Shown here: one piece after another, positions 26,111-34,839 of the stretch
Numbering within the stretch: position 1 is the first letter of the stretch
Layout of the letters: each line of letters begins with the position of its first letter
Assembly: GCF_004122735.1 (NCBI RefSeq)
Contig: NZ_SDIF01000044.1
Span: 1-51,795, forward strand
Direction of reading: 5' to 3'
Source: Streptomyces sioyaensis
Lineage (GTDB): Bacteria; Actinomycetota; Actinomycetes; Streptomycetales; Streptomycetaceae
Length of the DNA stretch: 51,795 nucleotides
Notes under the pieces: model-generated
Told to the model about the DNA's origin: nothing
The model's database searches: none
What the model saw: only the letters and a program-made list of their open reading frames with translations
Position numbers and translations under genes: made by a program

Positions 26111-27463
26111 ATGCGGGGCGACTACCAGCAGCTCGTGGACGAGATCTCGGCGGCGCTCGGCGCCCCGGCGACGCTGGAGGACCGGGATTTCGGACTGATT
26201 GCGTTCGGGGCCCACGAGAGCGACGACGAGGTCATGGACCCGGTGCGCACCCGCTCGATCCTGCAGCGCCGCTCGTCGGCGGCCGTACGGGCCTGGTTCG
26301 AGGCGTTCGGGATCGCCCGCGCCAAGACGGCGCTGCGCATCCCGCCGGACCCGGCCGCCGGCGTCTTCAAGGGGCGGATCTGTCTGCCCGTACGCCATCG
26401 GGGCATCGTGCACGGCTACGTCTGGCTGCTGGACGACGGGCACCTGACCGACCTGGAACTGGGCGGCCGGGGCGCGCCGCCCGACCCGCGGATCGCGCAG
26501 GCGATGGAGACCGCGTCCCGGATCGGCGCACTGCTGGCCGACGAGGCCCGCGCCGGGTCCGAACTCGGCGAACTGCTCCGGGAGTTGCTCGATGCGCCGG
26601 CCGCCGGGCGGCCGGCCGCGGCGGCCGCGCTGCGCGACGCACTGCGGGACAGCCTGCGCTTCACCCCGGGCGTCCCGCTCACCGTCGTCGCCGTACTGCC
26701 CTGGGACACCTCGGACACCGACACCGCACCGCTGCCGGGCCTGCCGGGCCTGCTGGCCGCGTGCGCCCTGCCCGCGGGCGGCGGCCCTGAAGGCGTCCCG
26801 CCCGCGGACGGGACGCGGGCCGCCCCACCCGACGCGGGAGGCGGCGGCCGCTCCGGCGCCACGGACCGTCCGCGGCCCGCGGCGGCCGTCCCCTCCCTGG
26901 CCGCGCTGGTACGGCTGCGCTCGCCCGGGGCGCTCGCCCCGGCCCATGCGGTGGCCGAGCATTTGCTGCGCTCCCCACGCGCGGGCGCGAGCCCGGCCGG
27001 GGCGTCGGCGCGGGGTGGCCCGGCCGGCGGCGCCGGGCAGCCCGCGCCGCTCGGGCCGGGTGCCGCCGGAATCGGCGCCGGCACCAGCGAGTTGACGGCG
27101 CTCCCGGCCACCTGGCGGGAAGCACTGGACGCGGCCCGCGCGGTCCGCGCCGAGCCCCGGCTGGGCCCGGTCACCCAGTGGGACGCCATCGGCGCGTACC
27201 GCATGCTGACCACCCTGCCGAAGGCCGCGCCCGACCCGGTCATCGGCCCGCTGCTCACCCCCGCACACGCCGAACTCGCGCGCACCGCCGAGGTGTTCCT
27301 CGACTGCGCGGGCCAGGCGAGCCGGACCGCGCAGGTCCTGGGCATCCACCGCCAGACGCTCTACTACCGCCTGGGCCGGGTGGAGAAGCTCACCGGCCTC
27401 GACCTGGGCGACGGGGAGCACCGGCTGCTGCTGCACATGGCGCTCAAGGCGGCACGGCTGTGA
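26111..27463 (+). CDS. PucR/CdaR family transcriptional regulator
   Basis: A 450-residue regulator. The N-terminal part (DYQQLVDEISAALGAPATLE onward) is the sensory domain, a low-complexity Gly/Pro/Ala stretch follows near 230-330, and the C-terminal helix-turn-helix (QASRTAQVLGIHRQTLYYRL) is the PucR-type DNA-binding domain. Its position, divergent from the proline dehydrogenase gene, makes it the likely activator of proline catabolism; the effector would be proline or P5C, which is inference. The ATG at 26111 follows a GGAGAGGAG with long spacing; GTG or TTG codons at 26081 and 26051 are alternatives. The stop almost meets the convergent TetR gene. Confidence 0.85.
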   Translation: MRGDYQQLVDEISAALGAPATLEDRDFGLIAFGAHESDDEVMDPVRTRSILQRRSSAAVRAWFEAFGIARAKTALRIPPDPAAGVFKGRICLPVRHRGIVHGYVWLLDDGHLTDLELGGRGAPPDPRIAQAMETASRIGALLADEARAGSELGELLRELLDAPAAGRPAAAAALRDALRDSLRFTPGVPLTVVAVLPWDTSDTDTAPLPGLPGLLAACALPAGGGPEGVPPADGTRAAPPDAGGGGRSGATDRPRPAAAVPSLAALVRLRSPGALAPAHAVAEHLLRSPRAGASPAGASARGGPAGGAGQPAPLGPGAAGIGAGTSELTALPATWREALDAARAVRAEPRLGPVTQWDAIGAYRMLTTLPKAAPDPVIGPLLTPAHAELARTAEVFLDCAGQASRTAQVLGIHRQTLYYRLGRVEKLTGLDLGDGEHRLLLHMALKAARL

Positions 27464-27508
27464 GCCCGGCCGGGGCCGGGTCCGCGCCGTGCGCCGCCCC
27501 GCCGTGCG

Positions 27509-28105
27509 TCACGCCGGCCCCGGCACCTCGCCCGTGGTGACCCGGCGCAGCGCGGTGGCGAGGTCCTGGCCGGTGGGCATCCGGTCCGGGGTGAGCAGCG
27601 ACTGGACCATCAGGCCGGTGAGCAGGGCCCGGTAGAAGGAGCCGACGACGCGCACCGTCTCGGCATCGGCCTCGGTGTCCGGCACCCCGTCGAACGCCGC
27701 CACGAGTTCCTCGCCGCCCTCCGGCAGCACCTCGCCGATGGCCTCGCGCAGTCCCACATCGCGCGGCAGCAGGCCCAGCACCTCGACCTGTGCGGCGATG
27801 AACTGCGGTTCCGTGGCGATCCGTTGCAGGACCCGGTCCCAGACGGCGGCGAACCGGTCCAGCGGGTCCGCGTCCCGCGCCTCCTCGTCGCCGGCGGCCG
27901 GCATCCGGGCGAGGCCCGCGCCCCACTCCTCGGTGGACGCGATGACCGCCTGGCGCATCAGGGCGTCCTTGGAGCCGTAGTGGTAGCCGATGGAGGCGAG
28001 GTTGGCGCCGGAGGCGGCCACGATGTCGCGGGCGGTGGTGCGCGCATAGCCCTTCTCCAGGAGACAGCGTTTGGCGCCCTCCAGGAGATCTTCACGGTGT
28101 CCCAT
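27509..28105 (-). CDS. TetR family transcriptional regulator
   Basis: A 198-residue regulator with the N-terminal helix-turn-helix (TTARDIVAASGANLASIGYHYGSKDAL) and a C-terminal ligand domain of the TetR_C type. No enzyme or transporter is adjacent in the same transcription unit; its upstream region contains clustered repeats suggestive of autoregulation. There is no good ribosome site before the ATG (GGCTCCCTTC), so the message may be leaderless. The target and ligand are unknown. It is convergent with the PucR gene 45 bases away; G/C-rich complementary runs at 27469-27479 and 27514-27524 could terminate both. Confidence 0.85.
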   Translation of the reverse strand: MGHREDLLEGAKRCLLEKGYARTTARDIVAASGANLASIGYHYGSKDALMRQAVIASTEEWGAGLARMPAAGDEEARDADPLDRFAAVWDRVLQRIATEPQFIAAQVEVLGLLPRDVGLREAIGEVLPEGGEELVAAFDGVPDTEADAETVRVVGSFYRALLTGLMVQSLLTPDRMPTGQDLATALRRVTTGEVPGPA

Positions 28106-28125
28106 GAAGGGAGCCTATCGCTGCG

Positions 28126-28161
28126 CATACGCTCGTACGAGACGTACGTATGAGACGTCCG
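28126..28161. promoter_or_regulatory. Clustered repeats upstream of the TetR gene
   Basis: Inverted repeat CATACG (28126-28131) / CGTATG (28147-28152) and direct repeat tacgagacgtacg / tatgagacgtccg (28136-28148, 28149-28161). They lie 21-56 bases upstream of the start codon, a usual place for TetR autoregulation. Confidence 0.55.
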
Positions 28162-28203
28162 TACATGCACGCACAGCCGCCGCGCCGTCCTGACGATGTG
28201 CGG

Positions 28204-28235
28204 GCGGAGGCCGCATGCTCGACCGCGGCCTCCGC
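28204..28235 (-). terminator. Terminator after the PRC-barrel gene
   Basis: Perfect 11-bp stem gcggaggccgc / gcggcctccgc with a 10-base loop. Confidence 0.82.
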
Positions 28236-28265
28236 CGCTCCCCCGGTCCGGGGCACCCCACCCGG

Positions 28266-28943
28266 TTACCGGAGCCGGTCCGGCCCGGACCCCTCTCCCG
28301 GGTCCGTGCCCTCGTCCGTCTCGGGCGTCTGTTCCGTGCCGCGCCGGGCGTCCTTGTCGTCCGGGCCGGACGGCCCCGACCGCGTCCCGGCGCCCGCCCC
28401 GGCCAGCGGCCCGTCGACCAGCTTGTTGCGCTCACCGGGCGGCCGTCCCGGGGAGCCACCGCCCGCCGGGGGCCGCCCCCCGGCGTCCTTCGTTCCGGCC
28501 GCGCCCGCACCGGATGCCGTGCCCGCCGCGTCGGTGCCCGGGGAGGCCGCGGTGTCGGACGCCGTGTCGGCGGCCGGTGCCTCCCCGGCGGCGTCCTCCG
28601 GTCCGCCCGGGCCGGACGCGCCCGGCCGGGGCATCCCGTAGTGGCGATAGAGCTCGGTCTCTTCGGAGGGATCGAGATGGCCGTCGACGTCGATCCGCGG
28701 CGCCGCCTTGATGGTGTGCTTGTCGTGCGGAACATGCAGTTCGTCGCCGGTCCGGCGGGCCCCGGCGAGCGGAACGAAGGTCTCCTTCATGCCGAACAGC
28801 CCGGTACGCACCGTGATCCACTCGGGCTCGTTGGTGGCGTCGTCCCGGTAGACCTGCTGGACCTTGCCCACCTTCGTACCGTCCGCGTCGACCACCTGCA
28901 GACCGGTCAGGCTCTGCGGGGCGTCACCCAGAGGTGCATTCAT
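28266..28943 (-). CDS. PRC-barrel domain protein with low-complexity tail
   Basis: A 225-residue protein. Residues 1-80 form a PRC-barrel (LTGLQVVDADGTKVGKVQQV, then WITVRTGLFGMKETFVPL), a small beta fold found in the photosynthetic reaction-centre H subunit, RimM and many actinobacterial proteins, usually for protein or RNA contacts. From about residue 105 the chain is rich in Ala, Gly, Pro and Asp and probably disordered. No signal peptide or membrane helix is seen. GGAGAG precedes the ATG. It is a single gene between terminators; the function is unknown. Confidence 0.82.
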   Translation of the reverse strand: MNAPLGDAPQSLTGLQVVDADGTKVGKVQQVYRDDATNEPEWITVRTGLFGMKETFVPLAGARRTGDELHVPHDKHTIKAAPRIDVDGHLDPSEETELYRHYGMPRPGASGPGGPEDAAGEAPAADTASDTAASPGTDAAGTASGAGAAGTKDAGGRPPAGGGSPGRPPGERNKLVDGPLAGAGAGTRSGPSGPDDKDARRGTEQTPETDEGTDPGEGSGPDRLR

Positions 28944-29185
28944 GGCGTCCGCTCTCCTTCCGCACGCACCGGCCGGGGCACGCGCAGTACCCATTGCGCG
29001 ACGCGCACCTCTCCGCAGCGACTCGGGAGGACCGCCGGCCCGGGGCGACGGCGGTCCCACGGCGACGCTTCCGGCCTCCACGCCCCCACCCTCCGATACG
29101 CCATTCGGGTGAATGATGAGCCCGTCGGAGAGCACCGGGCACCGGGTCGCGCACCACCGCCGCGCCCGTACGATGCCGGCACGCC
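28944..29185. other. Intergenic region upstream of the PRC-barrel gene
   Basis: Noncoding. It carries the leftward promoter of the PRC-barrel gene; the AT-richer bases 29090-29125 are the likeliest site. I see no clear operator. Confidence 0.45.
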
Positions 29186-29225
29186 AACGGGCCCGCACTC
29201 CGCCGAAGCGGAATACGGGCCCGTT
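29186..29225 (-). terminator. serA terminator
   Basis: Perfect 10-bp stem aacgggcccg / cgggcccgtt enclosing a nested ccgc-cgaa-gcgg hairpin, 20 bases after the serA stop. Confidence 0.85.
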
Positions 29226-29244
29226 GACCTGCGAAAAGCTACGA

Positions 29245-30837
29245 TCAGTCGCCGAGGTTCACCGCGCGCACCGAGGTCGCGCCGATCTCCTCGCCGATCT
29301 CGGCGAGCACGTTCGGCGGAATGGTGTCGTCGACGGTCAGCGCGACCAGCGCCTCGCCACCGACATCGGCCCGGGAGACCTGCATCCCGCCGATGTTGAC
29401 GCCCGCCTCGCCCAGGATCCGGCCGACGGTGCCGACGACACCGGGGCGGTCGCTGTAGCGCATGAAGGCCATGTGGTCGGCGAGCGACAGGTCGATGGAG
29501 TGCTCACCGACTGCGACGATCTTCTGGATGTTCTTGTGGCCGGACAGCGTGCCGGAGATCGACACCTCGTCGCCGCCCGCGAGGGTGCCGCGCACGGTCA
29601 CCACATTGCGGTGCTCGGGCGACTCGCTGCTGGTCGTCAGCCGCACCTCGACGCCGCGCTCCTGCGCGAACAGCGGGGCGTTGACGTACGACACCGTCTC
29701 GTCGACGACGTCCTCGAAGACGCCCTTGAGCGCGGAGAGTTCCAGCACCTTCACATCGTGCTGGGTGATCTCGCCGTACACCTCGACGTCCAGCCGCATC
29801 GCGACCTCGCCGGCCAGCGCGGTGAAGATCCGGCCGAGCCGCTCGGCCAGCGGCAGGCCCGGCTTGACGTCCTCGGCGATCACTCCGCCCTGGACGTTGA
29901 CCGCGTCCGGGACCAGCTCACCGGCGAGCGCGAGCCGCACCGACTTGGCGACCGCGATACCGGCCTTCTCCTGCGCCTCACCGGTCGACGCCCCCAGGTG
30001 CGGGGTGGCGACGACCTGGTCGAACTCGAACAGCGGGGAGTCCGTGCAGGGCTCGACGGCGTAGACGTCCAGGCCCGCGCCGGCCACCCGGCCCTCCTTG
30101 AGCGCGGTGGCCAGCGCCGCCTCGTCGACGATCCCGCCGCGCGCGGCGTTGACGATCCTGACCGACGGCTTGACCTTGTTCAGCGCCTCGTCGCCGATGA
30201 GACCGACGGTCTCGGGCGTCTTGGGGAGGTGCACGGTGATGAAGTCGGAGACCGCGAGCAGCTCGTCGAGGGTCAGCAGCTTGACGCCCATCTGCGCGGC
30301 ACGGGCCGGCTGGACGTAGGGGTCGTAGGCGACGACCTTCATGCCGAACGCCGACATCCGCTGGGCGACCAGGACGCCGATCCGGCCGAGGCCGACCACG
30401 CCGAGGGTCTTCTCGCTGAGCTCGACGCCGGTGTACTTGCTGCGCTTCCACTCGCCGTTCTTCAGGGCGGTGTTGGCCTGCGGGATGTTGCGGGCCGTGG
30501 CGACCAGCAGACCGCAGGCGAGCTCGGCGGCGGTGACGATGTTGGAGGTCGGGGCGTTGACGACCATCACGCCGGCCTTGGTGGCGGCGGAGACGTCGAC
30601 GTTGTCCAGGCCCACGCCCGCGCGGGCGACGACCCGCAGCTTCTTGGCGGCGGCGATGGCCTCGGCGTCGATCTTCGTCGCACTGCGCACGAGGACGGCG
30701 TCGACATCGACGATCGCGGGGAGCAGCTCGGCGCGGTCCGCGCCGTTGCAGTGCCGGATCTCGAAGTCCGGCCCGAGGGCGTCGACGGTGGCGGGCGACA
30801 GTTCTTCGGCGATGAGTACGACAGGTTTCGAGCTCAC
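29245..30837 (-). CDS. serA: D-3-phosphoglycerate dehydrogenase
   Basis: A 530-residue enzyme of the long type, catalysing the first committed step of serine synthesis. The NAD-binding loop GLGRIG is at 149-154; the catalytic residues Arg233 (NAARGGIVDE), Glu262 and His280 (TPHLGAST) are intact. The intervening ASB domain and a C-terminal ACT domain (DRPGVVGTVGRILGEAGVN) are present, as in the serine-inhibited mycobacterial enzyme. The start is a GTG at 30837 with GAGGA about 12 bases before it. It follows ilvC by 258 bases on the same strand, with a hairpin between, so it is probably its own unit. Confidence 0.94.
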   Translation of the reverse strand: MSSKPVVLIAEELSPATVDALGPDFEIRHCNGADRAELLPAIVDVDAVLVRSATKIDAEAIAAAKKLRVVARAGVGLDNVDVSAATKAGVMVVNAPTSNIVTAAELACGLLVATARNIPQANTALKNGEWKRSKYTGVELSEKTLGVVGLGRIGVLVAQRMSAFGMKVVAYDPYVQPARAAQMGVKLLTLDELLAVSDFITVHLPKTPETVGLIGDEALNKVKPSVRIVNAARGGIVDEAALATALKEGRVAGAGLDVYAVEPCTDSPLFEFDQVVATPHLGASTGEAQEKAGIAVAKSVRLALAGELVPDAVNVQGGVIAEDVKPGLPLAERLGRIFTALAGEVAMRLDVEVYGEITQHDVKVLELSALKGVFEDVVDETVSYVNAPLFAQERGVEVRLTTSSESPEHRNVVTVRGTLAGGDEVSISGTLSGHKNIQKIVAVGEHSIDLSLADHMAFMRYSDRPGVVGTVGRILGEAGVNIGGMQVSRADVGGEALVALTVDDTIPPNVLAEIGEEIGATSVRAVNLGD

Positions 30838-31057
30838 GTGGTCTTCAGTCCTCACTAGTCCTTCGCGGACGGCCGTCCCGACGGCCGAAGGCGGTGAAGG
30901 GGGAAAGCCGCGTGGAAGACGCACGACGCTGTGAGCCTGACGCGCTTGTGCAATGCAGTGTAGTGGCGGTGGGGGGTTCGTCCTGCGCCGCTGCGGAAGG
31001 GTCACCCGTGCGTGGTCCTACGCGGCGGACAAGGCGCCGCCGGTCGGCGCGACGGAC

Positions 31058-31085
31058 GGGGGCCACGGCCTGCGCCGCGGCCCCC
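31058..31085 (-). terminator. Terminator after ilvC
   Basis: gggggcc (31058-31064) pairs with ggccccc (31079-31085), with ggc/gcc inside the loop region, 11 bases past the ilvC stop. Confidence 0.65.
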
Positions 31086-31095
31086 TGTCCCTGGC

Positions 31096-32094
31096 TTACG
31101 CCTCGTCGTCCACCCAGCTCATGAGCTTGCGGAGCTTCTTGCCGGTGGTCTCCAGCAGGTGGTCCTCGTCGGCCTTCTTGTACTCGTTGTACTTCGGCAG
31201 ACCGGCGTTGTACTCGGCCATCCAGTTGTTGGCGAAGGTGCCGTCCTGGATCTCGGCGAGCACCTTCTTCATCTCGGCCTTGGTCTGGTCGGTGATGATG
31301 CGGGGGCCGGTGACGTAGTCGCCCCACTCGGCGGTCTCGGAGACCGACCAGCGCATCTTCTCCAGGCCGCCCTCGTACATGAGGTCCACGATCAGCTTCA
31401 GCTCGTGGAGGCACTCGAAGTACGCGATCTCCGGCTGGTAGCCCGCCTCGACCAGGGTCTCGAAGCCGGCCTTGACCAGCGCCGAGGCGCCACCGCAGAG
31501 CACGGCCTGCTCACCGAACAGGTCGGTCTCGGTCTCCTCGGTGAAGGTGGTCTTGATGACGCCGGCGCGGGTGCCGCCGATGCCCTTGGCGTACGAGAGC
31601 GCCAGCGCGAAGGCCTTGCCGGACGCGTCCTGCTCGACGGCCGCGATGCACGGCACGCCGCGGCCCTCCTCGTACTGGCGCCGCACGAGGTGGCCCGGGC
31701 CCTTGGGGGCGACCATGCACACGTCGACGTTGGCCGGGGCCTTGATGAAGCCGAAGCGGACGTTCAGGCCGTGGCCGAAGAACAGCGCGTCGCCGTCCTT
31801 GAGGTGGTCCTTGATGGACTCCTCGTAGACCTTGGCCTGGATCGGGTCCGGCACCAGGATCATGATGACGTCGGCCTCGGCCGCCGCCTCGGCCGGCGTG
31901 ACCACACGCAGGCCCTGCTCCTCGGCCTTGGCCTTGGACTTGGAACCCTCGTGCAGACCGACGCGCACATCGACGCCCGAGTCACGCAGCGACAGCGCGT
32001 GGGCGTGGCCCTGGCTGCCGTAGCCGATGACCGCGACCTTGCGGTTCTGGATGATGGACAGGTCGGCATCGTCGTCGTAGAACAGCTCGGCCAC
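31096..32094 (-). CDS. ilvC: Ketol-acid reductoisomerase
   Basis: A 332-residue class I enzyme that isomerises and reduces acetolactate and acetohydroxybutyrate with NADPH and Mg2+, second shared step to valine, leucine and isoleucine. The nucleotide loop GYGSQG is at 24-29, and the knotted C-terminal domain has the metal-binding acids (DLFGEQAVLCGGASALV, ECLHELKLIVDLMYEGG in shortened form: ECLHELKLIVD). The start is GTG at 32094 with AAGGAGA before it; upstream in-frame codons have no homology. It lies 103 bases after ilvN and is last gene of the leftward ilvB-ilvN-ilvC unit. Confidence 0.95.
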   Translation of the reverse strand: MAELFYDDDADLSIIQNRKVAVIGYGSQGHAHALSLRDSGVDVRVGLHEGSKSKAKAEEQGLRVVTPAEAAAEADVIMILVPDPIQAKVYEESIKDHLKDGDALFFGHGLNVRFGFIKAPANVDVCMVAPKGPGHLVRRQYEEGRGVPCIAAVEQDASGKAFALALSYAKGIGGTRAGVIKTTFTEETETDLFGEQAVLCGGASALVKAGFETLVEAGYQPEIAYFECLHELKLIVDLMYEGGLEKMRWSVSETAEWGDYVTGPRIITDQTKAEMKKVLAEIQDGTFANNWMAEYNAGLPKYNEYKKADEDHLLETTGKKLRKLMSWVDDEA

Positions 32095-32197
32095 TTCGGG
32101 TCTCTCCTTGGATCTAGCGGGTGCCCACACAGTACGTCGGGCGGGGCGGGGAAGGGCGGTGGGTCTCGCCATGCGGTCCATGTGCACCGCGGCGGGG

Positions 32198-32722
32198 TCA
32201 GGCGGAACGGTCCAGGGCCCGCAGCGAGCGGTCGGTGATGGACCGGGCGCCGCGGCCTATGGCGATCGTGCCGGACTGGACGAGTTCCTTGATGCCGAAC
32301 GGCTCCAGCATCTTGAGCATCGCCTCCAGCTTCTCACTCGACCCGGTGGCCTCGATGGTGACGGCCTCCGGGGAGACGTCCACGGTCTTGGCGCGGAAGA
32401 GCTGGACGATCTCGACGATCTGCGAGCGGGTCTCGTTGTCGGCGCGGACCTTCACCAGGACCAGCTCGCGCTGGATCGCGGAGCCCGGCTCCAGCTCGAC
32501 GATCTTCAGGACGTTGACGAGCTTGTTGAGCTGCTTGGTGACCTGCTCCAGCGGCAGCGACTCGACGCTGACCACGATGGTGATGCGGGAGATGTCGGGG
32601 TGCTCGGTGACCCCGACCGCGAGCGAGTCGATGTTGAAGCCGCGGCGGGAGAACAGCGCGGCGATCCGGGCGAGAATGCCGGGAGTGTTCTCCACCAGAA
32701 CGGAGAGCGTGTGCTTGGACAT
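32198..32722 (-). CDS. ilvN: Acetolactate synthase small (regulatory) subunit
   Basis: A 174-residue regulatory subunit. The N-terminal ACT domain (HTLSVLVENTPGILARIA) binds valine for feedback inhibition, and the C-terminal domain (VEIVQLFRAKTVDVSPEAV) activates the catalytic subunit. A purine-rich AAAGAGAGAAGACC precedes the ATG. It lies 40 bases after ilvB, which it regulates, in the same operon. Confidence 0.95.
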   Translation of the reverse strand: MSKHTLSVLVENTPGILARIAALFSRRGFNIDSLAVGVTEHPDISRITIVVSVESLPLEQVTKQLNKLVNVLKIVELEPGSAIQRELVLVKVRADNETRSQIVEIVQLFRAKTVDVSPEAVTIEATGSSEKLEAMLKMLEPFGIKELVQSGTIAIGRGARSITDRSLRALDRSA

Positions 32723-32762
32723 GGTCTTCTCTCTTTTTCCGTGCGTCCGTGTCGTCCTGGGA

Positions 32763-34631
32763 TCAGTCGTCTTCGTTGTCGCCGAAGTCGGGACGCACGC
32801 CCCGGGCGGCCATGACCTCGTCGTTGGAGGTCCCGGCGGCGACCATCGGCCACACCTGGGCGTCCTCGTGGACGATGAAGTCGATCACGACCGGGCGGTC
32901 GTTGATGGCATTGGCCTTGGCGATGACCGCGTCCAGCTCGGCCGGGTCCTCGCAGCGCATCGCGACACAGCCCATCGCCTCGGACAGCTTCACGAAGTCC
33001 GGGACGCGGGTGCCACCGCTGGCCTTGCCCGCCGTCACGAGCCCGTTGGACTCGGGGCCGGAGTGCAGCACGGTGTTGGAGTAACGCTGGTTGTAGAAGA
33101 GGGTCTGCCACTGGCGGACCATGCCCAGCGCACCGTTGTTGATGATCGCGACCTTGATCGGGATGTTGTTCAGCGCGCAGGTGACCAGCTCCTGGTTGGT
33201 CATCTGGAAGCAGCCGTCGCCGTCGATCGCCCAGACCGTACGGTCCGGCTGCCCGGCCTTGGCGCCCATCGCGGCGGGGACGGCGTAGCCCATCGTGCCC
33301 GCGCCACCGGAGTTCAGCCAGGTCGAGGGCTTTTCGTAGTCGATGAAGTGGGCGGCCCACATCTGGTGCTGGCCGACGCCCGCGGCGTAGACGGTGTCGG
33401 CCGGGGCGAGCTCGCCGATCCGCTGGATGACCTGCTGCGGGGAGAGGCTGCCGTCGTCCGGCAGGTCGTAGCCCAGCGGGTAGGTCTCCCGCCAGCGGTT
33501 GAGGTCCTTCCACCAGGCGCCGTAGTCGCCCCGGTGGCCGGCGTCGTGCTCGGCCTGGACGGCGACGATCAGATCGGCGATGACCTCGCGGGCGTCACCG
33601 ACGATCGGCACGTCCGCGGCACGGTTCTTGCCGATCTCCGCCGGGTCGATGTCCGCGTGCACGACCTTGGCGTACGGCGCGAAGGAGTCCAGCTTGCCGG
33701 TGACCCGGTCGTCGAAGCGGGCGCCGAGGGTGATCAGCAGGTCCGACTTCTGCAGTGCGGTGACGGCGGTGACCGAGCCGTGCATGCCGGGCATGCCGAC
33801 GTGCTGCGGGTGGCTGTCGGGGAAGGAGCCCAGCGCCATCAGGGTGGTGGTGACGGGGGCGCCGGTCAGCTCGGCGAGCACCTTCAGCTCGGTGGTGGCA
33901 CCGGCCTTCATCACCCCGCCGCCGACGTAGAGGACCGGGCGCTTGGACTCGACGATCAGCCGGGCGGCCTCGCGGATCTGCTTGGCGTGCGGCTTGGTCA
34001 CCGGGCGGTAGCCGGGGAGCTCGGTGTGCGGCGGCCAGGCGAAGGTGGTCTGCGCCTGGAGCGCGTCCTTGGCGATGTCGACCAGGACCGGGCCGGGCCG
34101 GCCGGTGGCCGCGATGTGGAACGCCTCGGCGATCGTCCGGGGGATCTCGGCGGGGTCGGTGACCAGGAAGTTATGCTTGGTGATCGGCATCGTGATGCCG
34201 CAGATGTCCGCCTCCTGGAAGGCGTCCGTACCGATCGCCTTGGACGCGACCTGGCCGGTGATCGCCACCAGCGGGACGGAGTCCATGTGGGCGTCGGCGA
34301 TCGGGGTGACGAGGTTGGTGGCACCCGGGCCCGAGGTCGCCATGCAGACGCCGACCCTGCCGGTGGCCTGCGCGTATCCCGTGGCGGCATGGCCGGCGCC
34401 CTGCTCGTGGCGCACCAGGACGTGCCGGACCTTCGAGGAGTCCATCATCGGGTCGTACGCAGGAAGGATCGCGCCGCCGGGAATGCCGAACACGGTGTCG
34501 GCCCCGACCTCCTCGAGCGAACGGATCAGCGACTGCGCGCCCGTGACGTGCTCGACGGCGGGCTGCTGCGGTCCGCCGGAGGTACGGGCCCGCGGCTGCG
34601 GATGGTGGGCCCCGGAGGCCTGCTCGGTCAT
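32763..34631 (-). CDS. ilvB: Acetolactate synthase large (catalytic) subunit
   Basis: A 622-residue thiamine-diphosphate enzyme that condenses pyruvate with pyruvate or 2-ketobutyrate, first common step of branched-chain amino acid synthesis. The cofactor-activating glutamate is Glu76 (VRHEQGAGHAATGYA). The FAD and ThDP domains follow, and the Mg-ThDP motif is GDGCFQMTNQELVT ending in NN. The ATG at 34631 is the family start, with about 25 non-conserved N-terminal residues; GAGAAGAGA precedes it. Its 5' leader contains a leader peptide and attenuator. 2-ketobutyrate would come from the cimA route encoded in this window. Confidence 0.95.
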   Translation of the reverse strand: MTEQASGAHHPQPRARTSGGPQQPAVEHVTGAQSLIRSLEEVGADTVFGIPGGAILPAYDPMMDSSKVRHVLVRHEQGAGHAATGYAQATGRVGVCMATSGPGATNLVTPIADAHMDSVPLVAITGQVASKAIGTDAFQEADICGITMPITKHNFLVTDPAEIPRTIAEAFHIAATGRPGPVLVDIAKDALQAQTTFAWPPHTELPGYRPVTKPHAKQIREAARLIVESKRPVLYVGGGVMKAGATTELKVLAELTGAPVTTTLMALGSFPDSHPQHVGMPGMHGSVTAVTALQKSDLLITLGARFDDRVTGKLDSFAPYAKVVHADIDPAEIGKNRAADVPIVGDAREVIADLIVAVQAEHDAGHRGDYGAWWKDLNRWRETYPLGYDLPDDGSLSPQQVIQRIGELAPADTVYAAGVGQHQMWAAHFIDYEKPSTWLNSGGAGTMGYAVPAAMGAKAGQPDRTVWAIDGDGCFQMTNQELVTCALNNIPIKVAIINNGALGMVRQWQTLFYNQRYSNTVLHSGPESNGLVTAGKASGGTRVPDFVKLSEAMGCVAMRCEDPAELDAVIAKANAINDRPVVIDFIVHEDAQVWPMVAAGTSNDEVMAARGVRPDFGDNEDD

Positions 34632-34687
34632 CTGCGTCTCTTCTCGAAGCTGAGGGTTTTGACGGATTTGTGAGGTTGCTGTGCAAC

Positions 34688-34721
34688 AAAAAACCCCCCG
34701 TGCCAAGTGGCAAGCGAGGGG
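34688..34721 (-). terminator. ilvB attenuator terminator
   Basis: On the minus strand a CCCC...GGGG stem encloses a TGCCA/TGGCA hairpin and is followed by six U residues (plus-strand aaaaaa 34688-34693). It stands 57 bases before the ilvB ATG. Confidence 0.85.
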
Positions 34722-34722
34722 A

Positions 34723-34777
34723 GCGCGTCGGTGCGGTTAGCCGGGTTTCGTCAGTGACCCGGCCTCAGCCGACGCGC
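34723..34777 (-). promoter_or_regulatory. ilvB leader RNA hairpins
   Basis: gcgcgtcgg (34723-34731) pairs with ccgacgcgc (34769-34777), which is inside the last codons of the leader peptide. An inner perfect hairpin gccgggt/acccggc (34740-34746, 34757-34763) lies between. The outer helix ends two bases from the terminator, as expected for mutually dependent structures in attenuation. Confidence 0.75.
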
Positions 34778-34806
34778 TTTCCAAGTACGAGAATTCGGGT
34801 GCGCAT
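34765..34806 (-). CDS. ilvB leader peptide MRTRILVLGKRVG
   Basis: A 13-residue peptide with the control run Ile-Leu-Val-Leu encoded by ATT CTC GTA CTT, mostly rare codons in Streptomyces. GGGAGGG lies 8 bases upstream. The peptide type is known from actinobacterial ilvB leaders and senses charging of branched-chain tRNAs. Confidence 0.88.
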   Translation of the reverse strand: MRTRILVLGKRVG

Positions 34807-34839
34807 GGCACAGACCCTCCCCCCGCCGTGCACCGGGTG

